Source: Styela clava
Lineage: Eukaryota > Chordata > Ascidiacea > Stolidobranchia > Styelidae
Assembly: GCF_964204865.1 (NCBI RefSeq)
Contig: NC_135252.1
Location: 20,481,383 to 20,545,382, forward strand
Direction: 5' to 3'
DNA length: 64,000 bases
Below, piece by piece: positions 48,201 to 54,885 of this stretch (the stretch's first letter is position 1; every line of letters begins with the position of its first letter). The position numbers and the translations under genes are program-made. Under the pieces are notes generated by a model. That model made no database searches. It was not told the origin of the DNA and was given only the letters and a program-made list of their open reading frames with translations.

Positions 48201-50908
48201 TATTGAGTGCTTACAAAATTTTGATATAATGAGAATCCATTATTTTTAATGATTCTGCCACTCATATTGTCCGAATGAGGTAGTTATTGTATTTTCCTGG
48301 CAATTCAGGTATTCCTGAATAGCAAAACAAAATAATTATAGTGAATGAACGTTTGCACTGTACAAGAACTAAGTATTAGTTATTCTCGAATGTGCTGTAA
48401 AATTTCCTTTCTAATTAAATAAAATTTGTAAAACAGCATGCTAAAAAGGAAGAAGTTGAATTTAAACGCAGAAAACTGGAGAAGCTGTGGAACAATACAC
48501 TTCAGAAGATAACGGCACGAGAAATAGTAAGATCTTTCAAATGTTTGTAATATTACAATTGCGTATTATATAGCTGTCTTGATCTATGGTGTATTTCCAT
48601 GCTGGAAGTATTAGTAATTTAATACAACCACGTAGAAAATAGAATTGAAATTTGTTATTCGCTGCCAAGTTGGCTCTTCTATTCTTAAGATTAGTCGCTG
48701 CTCATGTCAGACTCGCTGCTTATAAAGGCCATAATGCGAGCAAACATATGGAATTTTGATGATGACCGTAAAATATTTGGCTAAAAGCAATGTTTCTCAA
48801 ATTGTAGTTAGAGCCTCCCTGTGGTCGCCGAGCGGTTTCCTGAGTGCTACCAAACAATCACTAGGTTATCTTGCGACACATAAAATTTGATGGGAATGCG
48901 TTAAAGCACAATTTGGTATGTTATAGTAGATCATTTTGGATACATGATAAGCGATGAATTTGGGGGATTAGCAATTAGCATGGGTTTGCGCAAACCGTTT
49001 CTGGGATGTTGTGATATCAGCGAATAGCATCTTGTTTTCTTGTTTTTGACACACTACCGAAGCAACTAGGTTACGTGCAGCGCGGCTGACACCCAACGTT
49101 TTATTTAGCGTTTTTGTGGTTATGTTTTCTATTGATGTAAAACGTGTCATGTTAATGTAGCTAACGTAGTGACATGAATATATTTTCTGATGTTGGGAAC
49201 CTGTTATTAATGAGTTTGATCTAAATAAGAACCCGTTCTACAAATTTTGAATATCTCCACTAGTGATAGCTCTGAAATGCAAAGAAAATTTATTTTATAT
49301 TCTTATTTGCTCTCACTTTCACAGACAGAAGCAATATTACAAATATACTTCCCAGCAGTCGGAATTTTTCGTTAAAAAAGCAAAACAGAATTTATCACTG
49401 TATTAACAATAATTACTTTTCTCTCAATTTCTATGATATTATTTGATATTTACAATAAAAAGTAATTTGATTTCAAACATCATTTTGATTTTTTTTCAGA
49501 ATGACGACTTTGGGAGATCACCTGATACAATATATTTCTTACACGTAAGACTTGCTTCTATTATTTTCTATTTATACCACCTAAAATGAAATCTTAAAGG
49601 GTAATTTTGTTGTTCCAGATTGCTTTTATTTTACATACTGAAGTATGTTACTGGAAACGCTGTATACAAACCCTAGGATAGGTTTCATGTTTAATATGGG
49701 AATATATGACCAATTGATTGTTCCAGAAGCGTAGGATATTGAGAGGATTAAACTGTGTTCCAAATTAATTAAATAAATTTTTTTCCTAACCTATTACGTA
49801 TAAAGTATCAGGCCAATACTATGTATTATCAAAATATTTCATGTCATATATAAATAAAAAAGGATGTATGTATATCCATCATATGTTTTGGGTACGTAAT
49901 GCCACATTCACTTTCAGGAATACAGACACAAAAATAAAAGGAAAGATCTTAATGATTGATTCCCAATTGAACTTATTTTTTTTCGGAGTATATTAAGGAA
50001 TGTCGTTTACAAAGTTAATAGGACGAGATAGCTTTTCAGGTCTCGTATGAGAATAAATTACCAGTTAATTGTTGCACACGCTCAGGATATTGGAAAGATT
50101 TGATTCTGTTTCAGATTGAAGGAATGTTTTTTCCCCAGCGTAATACATGAAAGCGCCAAATACTATTTAATGTCAATATAGTCTATTTTCCTATTTTAGG
50201 CAAATATATAGCTATCATGTAATTTGAGAGCTTAAGGCCGCACGTGGAATCCTTTTGTATTTTCTCATACTTTTGCAGCCAGAAGATAGCAAAACAGCTC
50301 TTTTAAAATTTGCACGACTTGCTAGAAGAAAAATTCACAGCCATATTTATAAAACCCAAATTCCGGATTCCGACAGAAACAAAATAATATCCAAGTACAA
50401 TGAAGTCATCGAAAGAGTATGGGTGAGTACTTTTATTTAACTTGCTGATGAAGGTTACGTGAATTAGTAATATAAAGAGCGAAAAGTCACTGTTCATCTT
50501 CAAATCAGATTTTTGGGTTAAATTTTCCTTTATTGTACAGTTTTAGCTTGTTAGTATGCCCTCATTGTTTATTATACTTGATCCGATGTAAATTTCTAAT
50601 TTTTATACAATGCCCAATCTGGCCTCTCGCTCAGTACAAAATACCATTGATATCTCACGATATTTATGAGTTTACTGTTATTTCGAAGGTTCGCTGATAT
50701 TATTGTTATTATTATGTGCTGCAATTGCTTGCAGGATTTGAAGCGTCCGCAGTCGGAAACTATTTACCATTTATTTTTTATTTAGACCAAAGAGAGGGCA
50801 GAAATAGAACTAATGGAATTCAAGCAACTTTGCATAAAGGTTTTCAAAACAGTTGACGAAAAGGCTGATCCTCAACGCATTGACATTGAAAGACGCTGGT
50901 ACTACTGA
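21157..50908 (+). CDS. Array gene 2: complete giant gene of Hsp70-lid-like repeats
   Basis: Start exon at 21157, last exon ending in TGA at 50908, AATAAA at 51203 and 51245. In between are about 23 A exons (48-65 codons), 23 B exons (28-32 codons, the last 40) and one 15-codon exon, nearly all in phase 0. Summing the readable exons gives about 2,150 residues if all are used. A consensus of the 22-34 kb units: AI..F..YI.SVQ....F..YE.FLS..DK..I..KC.E...FL, then LD..Q...KR.EFE.FV.S.L..L..K.Q. The order helix - DK..I..KC - WL/FL - charged helix is that of the Hsp70 lid (SCOP superfamily 100934; judged by eye). There is no ATPase, no substrate-binding beta domain, no signal peptide and no transmembrane segment, so it is probably intracellular. 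Three exons (28351, 38498, 40882) have a net one-base frame error, so the full-length reading breaks unless they are skipped or are sequence errors. Function unknown. Confidence 0.7.
21285..21495. mobile_element. palindromic MITE copy (tgtgtacc family), eroded
   Basis: Left 'atatgtgtacctatat', internal 'ggaaaatcggaatgaaatta', right 'cgtggtacacacactacggg'. Same family as 24511-24725, 31811-32045 and 59759-59994, in first-intron position of gene 2. Borders approximate. Confidence 0.55.
21496..22491. other. intron 1 of gene 2, remainder
   Basis: Around 21640-21710 a short motif (cgaccagttaa / cgactagta) repeats four or five times. No exon-like block resembling A or B was found. Confidence 0.5.
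22492..22671 (+). CDS. gene 2 A exon (60 codons)
   Basis: Contains FQEYIRSVQEHEIF and LTPDDKREIINKC. Donor gtaagt. The in-frame acceptor is gtggacag at 22491. A better-looking tgcag at 22480 would put the exon out of frame with the start exon. Confidence 0.75.
23038..23130 (+). CDS. gene 2 B exon (31 codons)
   Basis: Acceptor atattttcag, donor gtaaca. Reads ENFNIKQLQAKRLGFEDFV and ends LQHRAQ. Confidence 0.82.
23504..23686 (+). CDS. gene 2 A exon (61 codons)
   Basis: Acceptor aatataacag, donor gtagag. Contains AIQSFQKYIRSVQTYEIF and LTPDNKDEVNKRCHELDKML. The AG at 23509 would shift the frame. Confidence 0.75.
23895..23987 (+). CDS. gene 2 B exon (31 codons)
   Basis: Acceptor tacatacag, donor gtaata. 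Reads RELDIKDIESERRELDDFI and ends LQSKDQ. Confidence 0.8.
24279..24458 (+). CDS. gene 2 A exon (60 codons)
   Basis: Acceptor tattatcag, donor gtaagt. Contains FRNYVRSVQQHEVF, ISPEDRNKINRKCVALEKFL. Confidence 0.82.
24511..24725. mobile_element. palindromic MITE (tgtgtacc family) in a gene 2 intron
   Basis: Left end GGGGACTCCCGTAGTGTGTG, right end ...CTTCTGGGACGCCC, roughly inverted, bounded by aaaatt on both sides. It sits between A exon 24279 and B exon 24776. Confidence 0.7.
24776..24868 (+). CDS. gene 2 B exon (31 codons)
   Basis: Acceptor gttatctacag, donor gtaaat. Reads KDFKLQRIHKKQSKLESFV and ends LQYQSQ. Confidence 0.82.
25239..25430 (+). CDS. gene 2 A exon (64 codons)
   Basis: Acceptor tgacacag, donor gtgagt. 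Contains AIREFEQYVHSVETHSIF and LSPDEKEAIRVECIRSKEFL. Confidence 0.82.
25832..25915 (+). CDS. gene 2 B exon (28 codons) with GC donor
   Basis: Acceptor ctattgctag; ends CAG|gcaagt, the classic consensus of a GC-AG intron. Reads EKLDTKKIQIEKEKFAKNV. Three codons shorter than most B exons. Confidence 0.72.
26208..26393 (+). CDS. gene 2 A exon (62 codons) with GC donor
   Basis: Acceptor atcgacag; ends CCG|gcaagt. The sister exon at 30668-30859 has GT at the same place after an identical AAT CCG ending. Contains FQQHIQSVQNLEVF, LSFDDKKDVDDKCFELNKFL. Confidence 0.75.
26740..26832 (+). CDS. gene 2 B exon (31 codons)
   Basis: Acceptor atcattttag, donor gtaaat. Reads EDLDINHVKEKRLEFEKFV and LKSLKQRHG. 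Close copy of 32156-32248. Confidence 0.82.
26925..27220. repeat. dispersed repeat R, copy 3, in a gene 2 intron
   Basis: Same start and end motifs as the copy at 14845-15132, including tgtctgtctgtt and 'gcacgcgatatctcacgaaa'. It lies between exons 26740 and 27746. Confidence 0.75.
27746..27925 (+). CDS. gene 2 A exon (60 codons)
   Basis: Acceptor atttcacag, donor gtaaga. Contains AIQKFEHYIHSVKELSVF, GDKDLINGRCKEMNTFL. Confidence 0.82.
28351..28442 (+). pseudogene. gene 2 B exon with one-base deletion (92 nt)
   Basis: Splice sites are good (ttctttttag, gtaagt). The first two thirds read KNLNMKRIEDKTAEFGVFV and the last part reads DGLKHKAQ in another frame. One base is missing near 28414. 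Including it would throw the transcript out of frame; skipping it keeps the frame. Confidence 0.72.
28753..28941 (+). CDS. gene 2 A exon (63 codons)
   Basis: Contains FQKFIESVQSYAEF, DNDKKEIDDKCIESEEFL. Donor gtcagt. The acceptor is inferred at aataaag because LDEQKRK then aligns with LEKQKKM of exon 29440. A cag ten bases downstream is also in frame. Very lysine/glutamate-rich. Confidence 0.7.
28987..29006. repeat. (TA)n microsatellite
   Basis: A short run of alternating ta in the intron after exon 28753. Confidence 0.8.
29440..29628 (+). CDS. gene 2 A exon (63 codons), recent duplicate
   Basis: Acceptor ctttttacag, donor gctagt (GC). Contains FDQYINSVQDHTVF, HNDKEEINVKCLEAKEFL. The flanking introns share 'acctcgttagtacat' with those of 28753, so the two units are a local duplication. 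The B exon expected between them is reduced to a trace near 29290. Confidence 0.72.
30025..30117 (+). CDS. gene 2 B exon (31 codons)
   Basis: Acceptor catttacag, donor gtaacg. Reads GNLDTKQINEKRSEFEDFV and ends LEQKYK. Confidence 0.82.
30668..30859 (+). CDS. gene 2 A exon (64 codons)
   Basis: Acceptor caatttacag, donor gtctaa. Contains AIGNFQQFIQSVYALEEF, LSPDDKKDVDNKCIEMNTFL. Confidence 0.82.
31043..31135 (+). CDS. gene 2 B exon (31 codons)
   Basis: Acceptor acaataacag, donor gtatat. Reads ETLDIQQIQDKRNEFADFV and ends LKQKYK. Close to 30025. Confidence 0.82.
31358..31546 (+). CDS. gene 2 A exon (63 codons)
   Basis: Acceptor atttaacag, donor gtaagt. Contains AIMNFQQYIQSVQTFEAF and SSEEKQDVNDRC. 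Confidence 0.82.
31811..32045. mobile_element. palindromic MITE (tgtgtacc family), good copy
   Basis: The left arm 'cggaacgtagtatgtgtacc' recurs inverted in the right arm ('ggtacacatactacgttccg'), with 'ggttaggccata' / 'ggcctaaccctgac' inside. It can fold as one long hairpin. No coding. Sits in a gene 2 intron. Confidence 0.8.
32156..32248 (+). CDS. gene 2 B exon (31 codons)
   Basis: Acceptor ttattctag, donor gtaaaa. Reads ESLDINQVKEKRLKFENFV and LKSLKQKSQ. Confidence 0.82.
32609..32782 (+). CDS. gene 2 A exon (about 58 codons), start uncertain
   Basis: Contains FLLYIRSVESHAEF, LTSDDKAEINAKCLAMKEVL. Donor gtacat. No good acceptor lies near the expected start. The in-frame aaaaaag at 32608 lacks a pyrimidine tract, and the frame stays open upstream to about 32552. 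Confidence 0.6.
33306..33398 (+). CDS. gene 2 B exon (31 codons)
   Basis: Acceptor tgttttcag, donor gtgaat. Reads EKLSVEQIQDVKIEFEDFV and ends LKDREQ. Confidence 0.82.
33906..34076 (+). CDS. gene 2 A exon (57 codons)
   Basis: Acceptor ccttaacag, donor gtaagt. Contains AIQNFQAYIQSVQELEEF, LTSIDINGIKAKCLKL. The DK pair is replaced by IDIN. Confidence 0.8.
34456..34548 (+). CDS. gene 2 B exon (31 codons)
   Basis: Acceptor atctccag, donor gtaatc. Reads GNLHFKQIEDKRAEFESFI and ends LQSKAQ. Last unit of the homogeneous SVQ/FLS sub-array. Confidence 0.82.
34586..35859. mobile_element. hAT-type element in a gene 2 intron
   Basis: Left end CAGCGTTTCCCAACC, right end GGGTTGAGAAACAATG, inverted with a few mismatches; 'gcggact' motifs at both ends. 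No clean 8-bp duplication could be read. Its right 210 bp match 14450-14719. Non-coding. It separates the two sub-arrays of gene 2. Confidence 0.7.
36221..36409 (+). CDS. gene 2 A exon (63 codons), second sub-array
   Basis: Acceptor tttttatttag, donor gtaagc. Starts MAADKIKQERRKK and carries LRKTLDSVRTQI and CNQVEDWL, with Trp-Leu as in a true Hsp70 lid. The exon begins with ATG, so an internal start here is conceivable. Confidence 0.78.
36767..36859 (+). CDS. gene 2 B exon (31 codons)
   Basis: Acceptor acatttttcag, donor gtgaat. Reads KTIAVEELESKVIEVEATL and ends LKQEIQ. Confidence 0.78.
37280..37465 (+). CDS. gene 2 A exon (62 codons)
   Basis: Acceptor gcaaaccag, donor gtgagt. Contains RDNLLGFLDSIRQMC and DKLSGLCNETEEWL. 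Confidence 0.78.
37984..38073 (+). CDS. gene 2 B exon (30 codons)
   Basis: Acceptor ctttaacag, donor gtttgt. Reads GISAESIQTKHEELQANV and ends ISKMKQ. Confidence 0.75.
38498..38675 (+). pseudogene. gene 2 A exon with one extra base in a poly-A run (178 nt)
   Basis: Contains FDNMRNYIDEVQTKI and CEIVLEWV. The exon ends in a run of nine A before ttat|gtgagt, where eight would keep the frame (cf. WTNENY at the end of exon 39908). The extra base could be real slippage or a sequencing error. Acceptor ttccaaag. Confidence 0.65.
39394..39489 (+). CDS. gene 2 B exon (32 codons)
   Basis: Acceptor actttccaag, donor gtaaga. Reads DRITSDTIISEQRNLRTTI and ends MQASKIE. Confidence 0.75.
39570..39635. repeat. 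short tandem repeat of acgtYacata units
   Basis: Repeats of 'cacatacgttacata' with small changes in the intron after exon 39394. Confidence 0.6.
39908..40075 (+). CDS. gene 2 A exon (56 codons)
   Basis: Acceptor attttttcag, donor gtaagt. Contains ALTAVHDYIDDVCKSL and a C.DTI.KHC...FKW segment. Confidence 0.8.
40299..40394 (+). CDS. gene 2 B exon (32 codons)
   Basis: Acceptor ttgttttcag, donor gtgaga. Reads HQITGGRILSEFDNLQKNV and ends LQARKIE. It is the intact parent-type of the relic at 1447-1516. Confidence 0.78.
40882..41069 (+). pseudogene. gene 2 A exon with one-base deletion (188 nt)
   Basis: Homologue of 2025-2213. The deletion (atgat-agaaa against acgattagaaa, near 40920) brings a TAA into frame. 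The remainder still reads YISDVRSLVVF and LTEEDLRLIFGQC. Donor gtgaat. Functional only if skipped or if the deletion is an error. Confidence 0.72.
41475..41567 (+). CDS. gene 2 B exon (31 codons)
   Basis: Acceptor tggttttcag, donor gtgaga. Reads ENSDTNQLEVQYSDLREL and ends YKKLERIDA. Confidence 0.8.
41790..41984 (+). CDS. gene 2 A exon (65 codons)
   Basis: Acceptor tgtttatag, donor gtgagt. Reads LEKAELAKRQTEERRMK, then YIDRARRLIVF and LTKSDKAKIQSECIKADHFL. Homologue of gene 1 exons 622 and 2967. Confidence 0.82.
42456..42548 (+). CDS. gene 2 B exon (31 codons)
   Basis: Acceptor ttatttacag, donor gtattt. Reads KNLTSFKIERKRKELEEWV and ends YKKLKTREE. Confidence 0.82.
42965..43150 (+). CDS. 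gene 2 A exon (62 codons)
   Basis: Acceptor acattttag, donor gtatgt. Contains LSNCINYWNQFVTRN and LNRIVEICTDAEQWL. Trp-Leu conserved. Relics of this exon type lie at 4080-4211 and 44138-44216. Confidence 0.8.
43228..43320 (+). CDS. gene 2 B exon (31 codons)
   Basis: Acceptor gttcacag, donor gttaaa. Reads QMISRRELIDKCFSLETDA and ends LQNEKQ. Only 77 bases of intron separate it from exon 42965. Confidence 0.78.
43772..43858 (+). CDS. gene 2 B exon (29 codons) without a preceding A exon
   Basis: Acceptor tttgtttcag, donor gtatat. Reads QSGDDIEEQTIEIEKFV and ends KEKQE. Synteny with gene 1 predicts an A exon (like 4755-4922) between 43320 and here, but none was found. Confidence 0.65.
44138..44216 (+). 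pseudogene. A exon relic
   Basis: Keeps the last third of exon type 42965 (RIVEMCTDAEEWLLVSY) before gtatat. The first part is lost and replaced by AT-rich DNA. Confidence 0.65.
44718..44888 (+). CDS. gene 2 A exon (57 codons)
   Basis: Acceptor caactctcag, donor gtaaga. Contains RRRRDEAEMRLRDYIAYI and NKQKLIRMCGETEHFL. Sister of 46117 and of gene 3 exon 60020-60190. Confidence 0.82.
45245..45328 (+). CDS. gene 2 B exon (28 codons)
   Basis: Acceptor tgctttccag, donor gtagtc. Reads DLTWQEIENIEMDMKKHF and ends YGSEIE. Confidence 0.78.
46117..46287 (+). CDS. gene 2 A exon (57 codons), tandem duplicate of 44718
   Basis: Acceptor aaatcctag, donor gtaagt. Contains RLHDYISYMRSCVSVI and NKEKIIRMCKETEKFL. 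The flanking introns also match those of 44718 ('gattttgcatttttgatacc'). Confidence 0.82.
46987..47076 (+). CDS. gene 2 B exon (30 codons)
   Basis: Acceptor aacgttttag, donor gtatct. Reads NLTRQEVEHIEKDIKKHF and ends YGSEIENE. Nearly the same as gene 3 exon 59417-59506. Confidence 0.82.
47506..47599 (+). pseudogene. relic of the extra 23-codon exon
   Basis: Homologous by position and sequence to gene 3 exon 57769-57837. It shares G.D.....E.......RRR with it, but the expected GT donor has become AT (gaaaa|atgagt). The frame runs into a stop. Probably not spliced in gene 2. Confidence 0.5.
47949..48137 (+). CDS. gene 2 A exon (63 codons), strongly lid-like
   Basis: Acceptor gctttgcag, donor gtaagt. 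Contains DIRKNMKQV, MTDTEKTRLQKLCEDTEEWC and EKNP. The TEK..L..LC..TEEW run is the closest in the array to the Hsp70 lid loop-helix. Gene 3 copy at 57175-57363. Confidence 0.85.
48437..48526 (+). CDS. gene 2 B exon (30 codons)
   Basis: Acceptor gtaaaacag, donor gtaaga. Reads HAKKEEVEFKRRKLEKLW and continues NNTLQKITAREI. It resembles the final helix of the Hsp70 lid (E.EFEH.RKELE..CN...). Confidence 0.85.
48527..49499. other. gene 2 intron
   Basis: No exon or repeat recognised. An open frame at 48968-49150 (minus) has no support. Confidence 0.5.
49500..49544 (+). CDS. gene 2 micro-exon (15 codons)
   Basis: Acceptor tttttttcag, donor gtaaga. Reads NDDFGRSPDTIYFLH. The same 45-nt exon with matching splice sites occurs in gene 3 (56399-56443), which argues that it is real. 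Confidence 0.72.
49640..50160. repeat. internal duplication in a gene 2 intron
   Basis: The stretch around 49650-49790 ('ggaatatatgaccaattgat', 'aggatattg') recurs diverged at 49990-50150 ('agaataaattaccagttaat', 'aggatattgg'). Non-coding. Confidence 0.55.
50279..50422 (+). CDS. gene 2 penultimate exon (A type, 48 codons)
   Basis: Acceptor acttttgcag, donor gtgagt. Contains RRKIHSHIYKTQIPDSDRNK and then YNEVIERVW. Gene 3 copy at 55983-56126 with few changes; relic at 7889-7965. Confidence 0.85.
50786..50908 (+). CDS. gene 2 terminal exon (B type, 40 codons and TGA)
   Basis: Acceptor tttatttag. Reads ELMEFKQLCIKVFKTVDE and ends RIDIERRWYY, then TGA. It corresponds to the last helix of the lid plus a short tail. 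Gene 3 has the same exon at 55534-55653. Confidence 0.85.
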   Translation, partial: TKERAEIELMEFKQLCIKVFKTVDEKADPQRIDIERRWYY

Positions 50909-51202
50909 ACTAGAACGACAACAAAATTGAATAATTCGGCTTTGTATTATCTTGCTAACTTCAGAAAAATAACTAATATTTATACCATTAAGATATATCA
51001 TCTATGTTTGTTTCAGTTCCAATATATCTGTATATAATCAGTCAAATTCTAGTATATATAATATATATACATCTTTATTATCAGTATTTTGTACGATATT
51101 TTAACGTGATTTTGACAATTTGCTCCCTTTGAAAATATTTGCTTTTCATTTATCACTAACATCTTTCAACTCGACTTCTAACATTTTTGTTAGAGATGTA
51201 AC

Positions 51203-51250
51203 AATAAATATATTATAATAATTATTAATGATAAAGTGTATTTCAATAAA
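51203..51250 (+). terminator. polyadenylation signals of gene 2
   Basis: AATAAA at 51203-51208 and again at 51245-51250, about 300-340 bases past the stop codon. Confidence 0.6.
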
Positions 51251-51950
51251 GTATAGAAGTTCTATTTTTTGATAGGGGAAGGACCAAAGAATATTGACGA
51301 TATTGAACGAATTGCATTTCTAGATTTCTATATCGCTAATATAAGAATAAAATATTGACACTGCCAAAAAAGATCAGTAACTAAAAAATTAATATCTGTT
51401 GAAACGAAACACGGTTTATTGGTAGATACGTAACTGGTCGTGTGTCGGTTTATCGATAATTAAATTGGATTTTAATTCCTGAACTTGAACAAAATAGATA
51501 CCGAACAAGAAGCAATATTATTGACAAATAGCTATTGCTATGTCGAGAGAATGTATGTAATTTTTCGTAATATCTTCACGGAAGTATCAGTTATTTTGAA
51601 AGACTAGATCACGTGTCCATAAGCCTGATTTTTTAGGTTTCACGTGAAGTGAAGTGAATGGACCCGGGTATCACATATTGAATTGTATTGCAACGGGCAG
51701 CTTCTAGCATTTTGCTTTATTCAAGTTACATGTGAAAAGTAATAATGCAATTAGTCGATTTTGTCATCAATTTCAAAAACCAGCTAGACCAAAGCAATTT
51801 TATACCGACAAATGTGCAGTGAGTAATGCGAATCGAAAAGTAGATCAATGTTTCTCAAAACAGTATTTAACCTGGCGCATATTGTTCGTTATCAAGTCTT
51901 GTGTATGTGACAAATATTGAATACTGGCAATAACTAATCGTTCATTTTAG
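51251..51950. other. intergenic, no gene recognised
   Basis: AT-rich DNA between the 3' end of gene 2 and the transposon. Only short meaningless frames. Confidence 0.5.
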
Positions 51951-54885
51951 GCCGCGAGCCGAGGTCCTGAAAAACGCCTAGAAAGTGAGTTTCGTAGCGC
52001 ACATCAGGTAACTACCTGAAAATGATTTTAAAATGTTCCTTAAAAATTTAGTAACAAATATTGCCTTGTTCCCACTTCCAAAAGTTGCACGTTTTACGGA
52101 AAAGACGCTTTCACTACAAGAAATATGTGCTACGATCTGTCCTATATTCTCTACATTTTCGGCAATGAACAATGACTTCTGCATGACGTAACAATTGAAT
52201 CGAATCAGCTGTTAGCGAGCAGATGAATATTAGTAATTACTGCTCGACCTTGCGTTGAGTTGGAAGCCTTTCCATAGCCCTGTTTAGTTATTATTAGTTA
52301 AGTTATGCTAAGACGTTGTTGAAAAATGTATAAGTAAGTTATTAAACACTTGTAGTCCTTATCACGGATATGGGCCGTGAGACGGAAGCCTTGAAAACGC
52401 CCAGAAAATGAGTTTCGTAGCGCACACCTGGTAACTAAATAAATTCTTCAGTTTTGTGTGAAAATGAACGTACTGAAAGCATTACAGCTTTTTCCACAAT
52501 CCTGATGCGAAATTGAATATAAAAGGTTCCCGAAAATTCAATAACCATAAGTTTACAACACATACATAAGAACTATGCAATTCGAGAGCCCTACAGCACA
52601 CTAACACAAATGTATTCCTGTAATGTTTTGCCTGACCAAAATCGGACTTCCTCAGTCAATCATAATTTATTAGGTAGATTACGAAAAATATGGCATACAT
52701 GTAACCAACAACAAAAAATACTTTAATTGTGTGACAGGAGTCGCGAGTTATCTCGAAAGCAGCGACCAACAACGCTGATTCACATTAGCGAATAAATTGT
52801 ATGTAATAACCACAAGCAGTTTACAACAAGAACAGCATAAAAAGCTACATCCATTTTATAGAAGCTATCAAACGTATTTATTTTTAAGCAATGAAGTCAC
52901 AAATTAACATCGGGAGCACGAAAACACAAATAAATCAGTTATTTCTCACTTAGAATTTTACTGGAAAAGTCAAGAAAATTAAATGAATGTACAATATGTA
53001 CATAACATAGTGAACAGAAATATTACAATTAGTCTTTTTTAGTTTATGTGGTTATGTATTTGAACAAAAGCAATATCATTTCTAGAAACAGGACTACGAC
53101 ACTAACAAATGTCCGAAAATAAATAAATAAATGATACTTATTAAATCAACTGCAATATCTAATTTACTTTCTTCTGAATTGTTTTCGAAATCCACTATCT
53201 CGAAAATCGACATTTTTCTCTATAAGTGTACTGTGATTTTTGCAGTCAATACAAAAACAAAAATCTGTGCAATTTAAGTTGATTTTGGCACACTTGCATA
53301 AATTATTTTGACTATTTTTCTTACACTTGCAGTTTGCCAACTCAAGAACTGATTTGAGGGCCACATGCTTCTTCAGTGAATCATTGTTGGGTGGAGAGTA
53401 AAATCCTTATGTTTGCCAGTGTTAAATAGATGTGCCCTGGTATCATTTACATTCTTCATATCCTCTTCATACAGTCAACAAACAAATTCCTCAGCTTTAT
53501 TTATTAATGCCTCGTTAACCTCAAAAGATCTTCATAGTTGGGAAAAAATGAATTGAAAACCTCAATGAAGTCTCCAACATGAGTTTGATGGGCAGTTACA
53601 ATTGCAGAAAAGTGCTAAAGTATTTCAATATGAATAGCCCATCTAAGCTGTTTGCAACTATTATGATTCTCATATACCTTTACGCTTAAAGACATCTTGT
53701 TTAATCCACTTTATAGCACTGATAGCAGCAGGGATTGGAGCCTGCGTTAGGTCGGATTGGTGGAACATTGCCGTTTTCTTTTGTAGTACAGTATCTAAAA
53801 TAAGGAAGAAAATCATATTTGGAACAGCATGAGTGTAAAAATACCACTAAATACTAACTAATACCTTGAATACATAATGCATTTTATCTGATGTACTCAA
53901 TGAGCGTATATATGCTCATTACATGTACTACAGTCCAGCAGTGTTTGCATACCATTACTAGACTATATCTACACTAAATTTTGATATATCACAGTCTGAA
54001 ATGCCCTATGACAGTATGAGTATGGACTATAGACTATATTTTAAAACATCAACTGTCTGTCTACAACTTGATTTCTCACCGCTGAATCGTTTCCAATGCT
54101 ACTTTCTTTCCACTCCGGCATAACTTATTATTGCTTCCCAGGTTCTTGTCGACTCTATGAATTTAGATTTAGACCAACCGACATTAGTAAAAATGATTAT
54201 TTTCTTCTCTTTCACACAACCGTGCATTACAGAAACAGCCATTAATTTCTATGCTGTGGCCTATATAGTAGTATAAGTCTGCTGAATAGTCAAGAAGAGT
54301 CATTAAATTAATCATAAACATTTCATGCAAGCCAGAAAATATCGTTGTTTGTGACATATTATTCTAGGTCTAGCCTTCCTTGGAGTTACCGCACCGTACC
54401 TATTTAACAACGTCTTATGAGCTAGTGCTCAACTAAAATTGCTATTTATGGTAAGGATATACAAGTGTTTAATATCTTACTTATACTTTTCAACACCTCC
54501 TTAGAATAACTGAACTAATAATAACTGAAAAAAACTATGAAAAGGCTACTTACTCAACGCAAAAGCGAGCAGTAGTAGTACATCTGATATTCATCCGATC
54601 ACTGGGGATCCACCTACAGCTGACTAATTTGATTGTTACGTCATGCATAAGTCTGCGTTCATTGGCCCATGATACCGGAAAAGCAAAGAAAATAGGACAG
54701 ATGGTAACACATATTTATTGTAGTAAAAGCGTCTTTTATGTAAAACGTGCAACTTTTGGAAGTGGGAACAAGGCAATATTTGTTACTAAATTCCTAAGGA
54801 ACATTTTGAAATCATTTTTAGGTAGTTACCTTATGTGCGCTACGAAACTGAAAGATAAATGGCCTCGGCTCGCGGCCTATTTTGA
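51951..54885. mobile_element. decayed DNA transposon with long inverted terminal repeats
   Basis: The left 51951-52380 and right 54450-54885 segments are inverted copies of each other. Both ends start ggccgcgagccgagg and share 'gtttcgtagcgcacat' and 'ttcccacttccaaaagttgc'. A partial extra terminal copy lies at 52377-52440. Inside, the minus strand keeps a Cys-rich tail (53164-53364: CKCKK, CKCAKI, CTDFCFCIDC) and, near 54.2 kb, a decayed FTNVGWSKSKF segment. These look like the C- and N-terminal ends of a transposon protein of unknown class. A piece also occurs at 8251-8960. It separates convergent genes 2 and 3. Confidence 0.65.
53164..53364 (-). pseudogene. Cys-rich C-terminal fragment of a transposon protein
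   Basis: The frame contains CKCKKNSQNNLCKCAKINLN followed by CTDFCFCIDCKN. This CxC...C.C...C...C.C..C spacing is typical of zinc-binding tails in uncharacterised proteins of mobile elements. The frame is short and lacks the rest of the protein. Confidence 0.5.

Noticed and set aside
21157..50908. Spectrin, plakin or other coiled-coil repeat array as an explanation
   Set aside because: The units are about 91-94 residues with a conserved DK..I..KC..FL/WL stretch and a two-exon structure. This fits an Hsp70 lid better than spectrin (about 106 residues, three helices) or plain heptads. Only a profile search can settle it.
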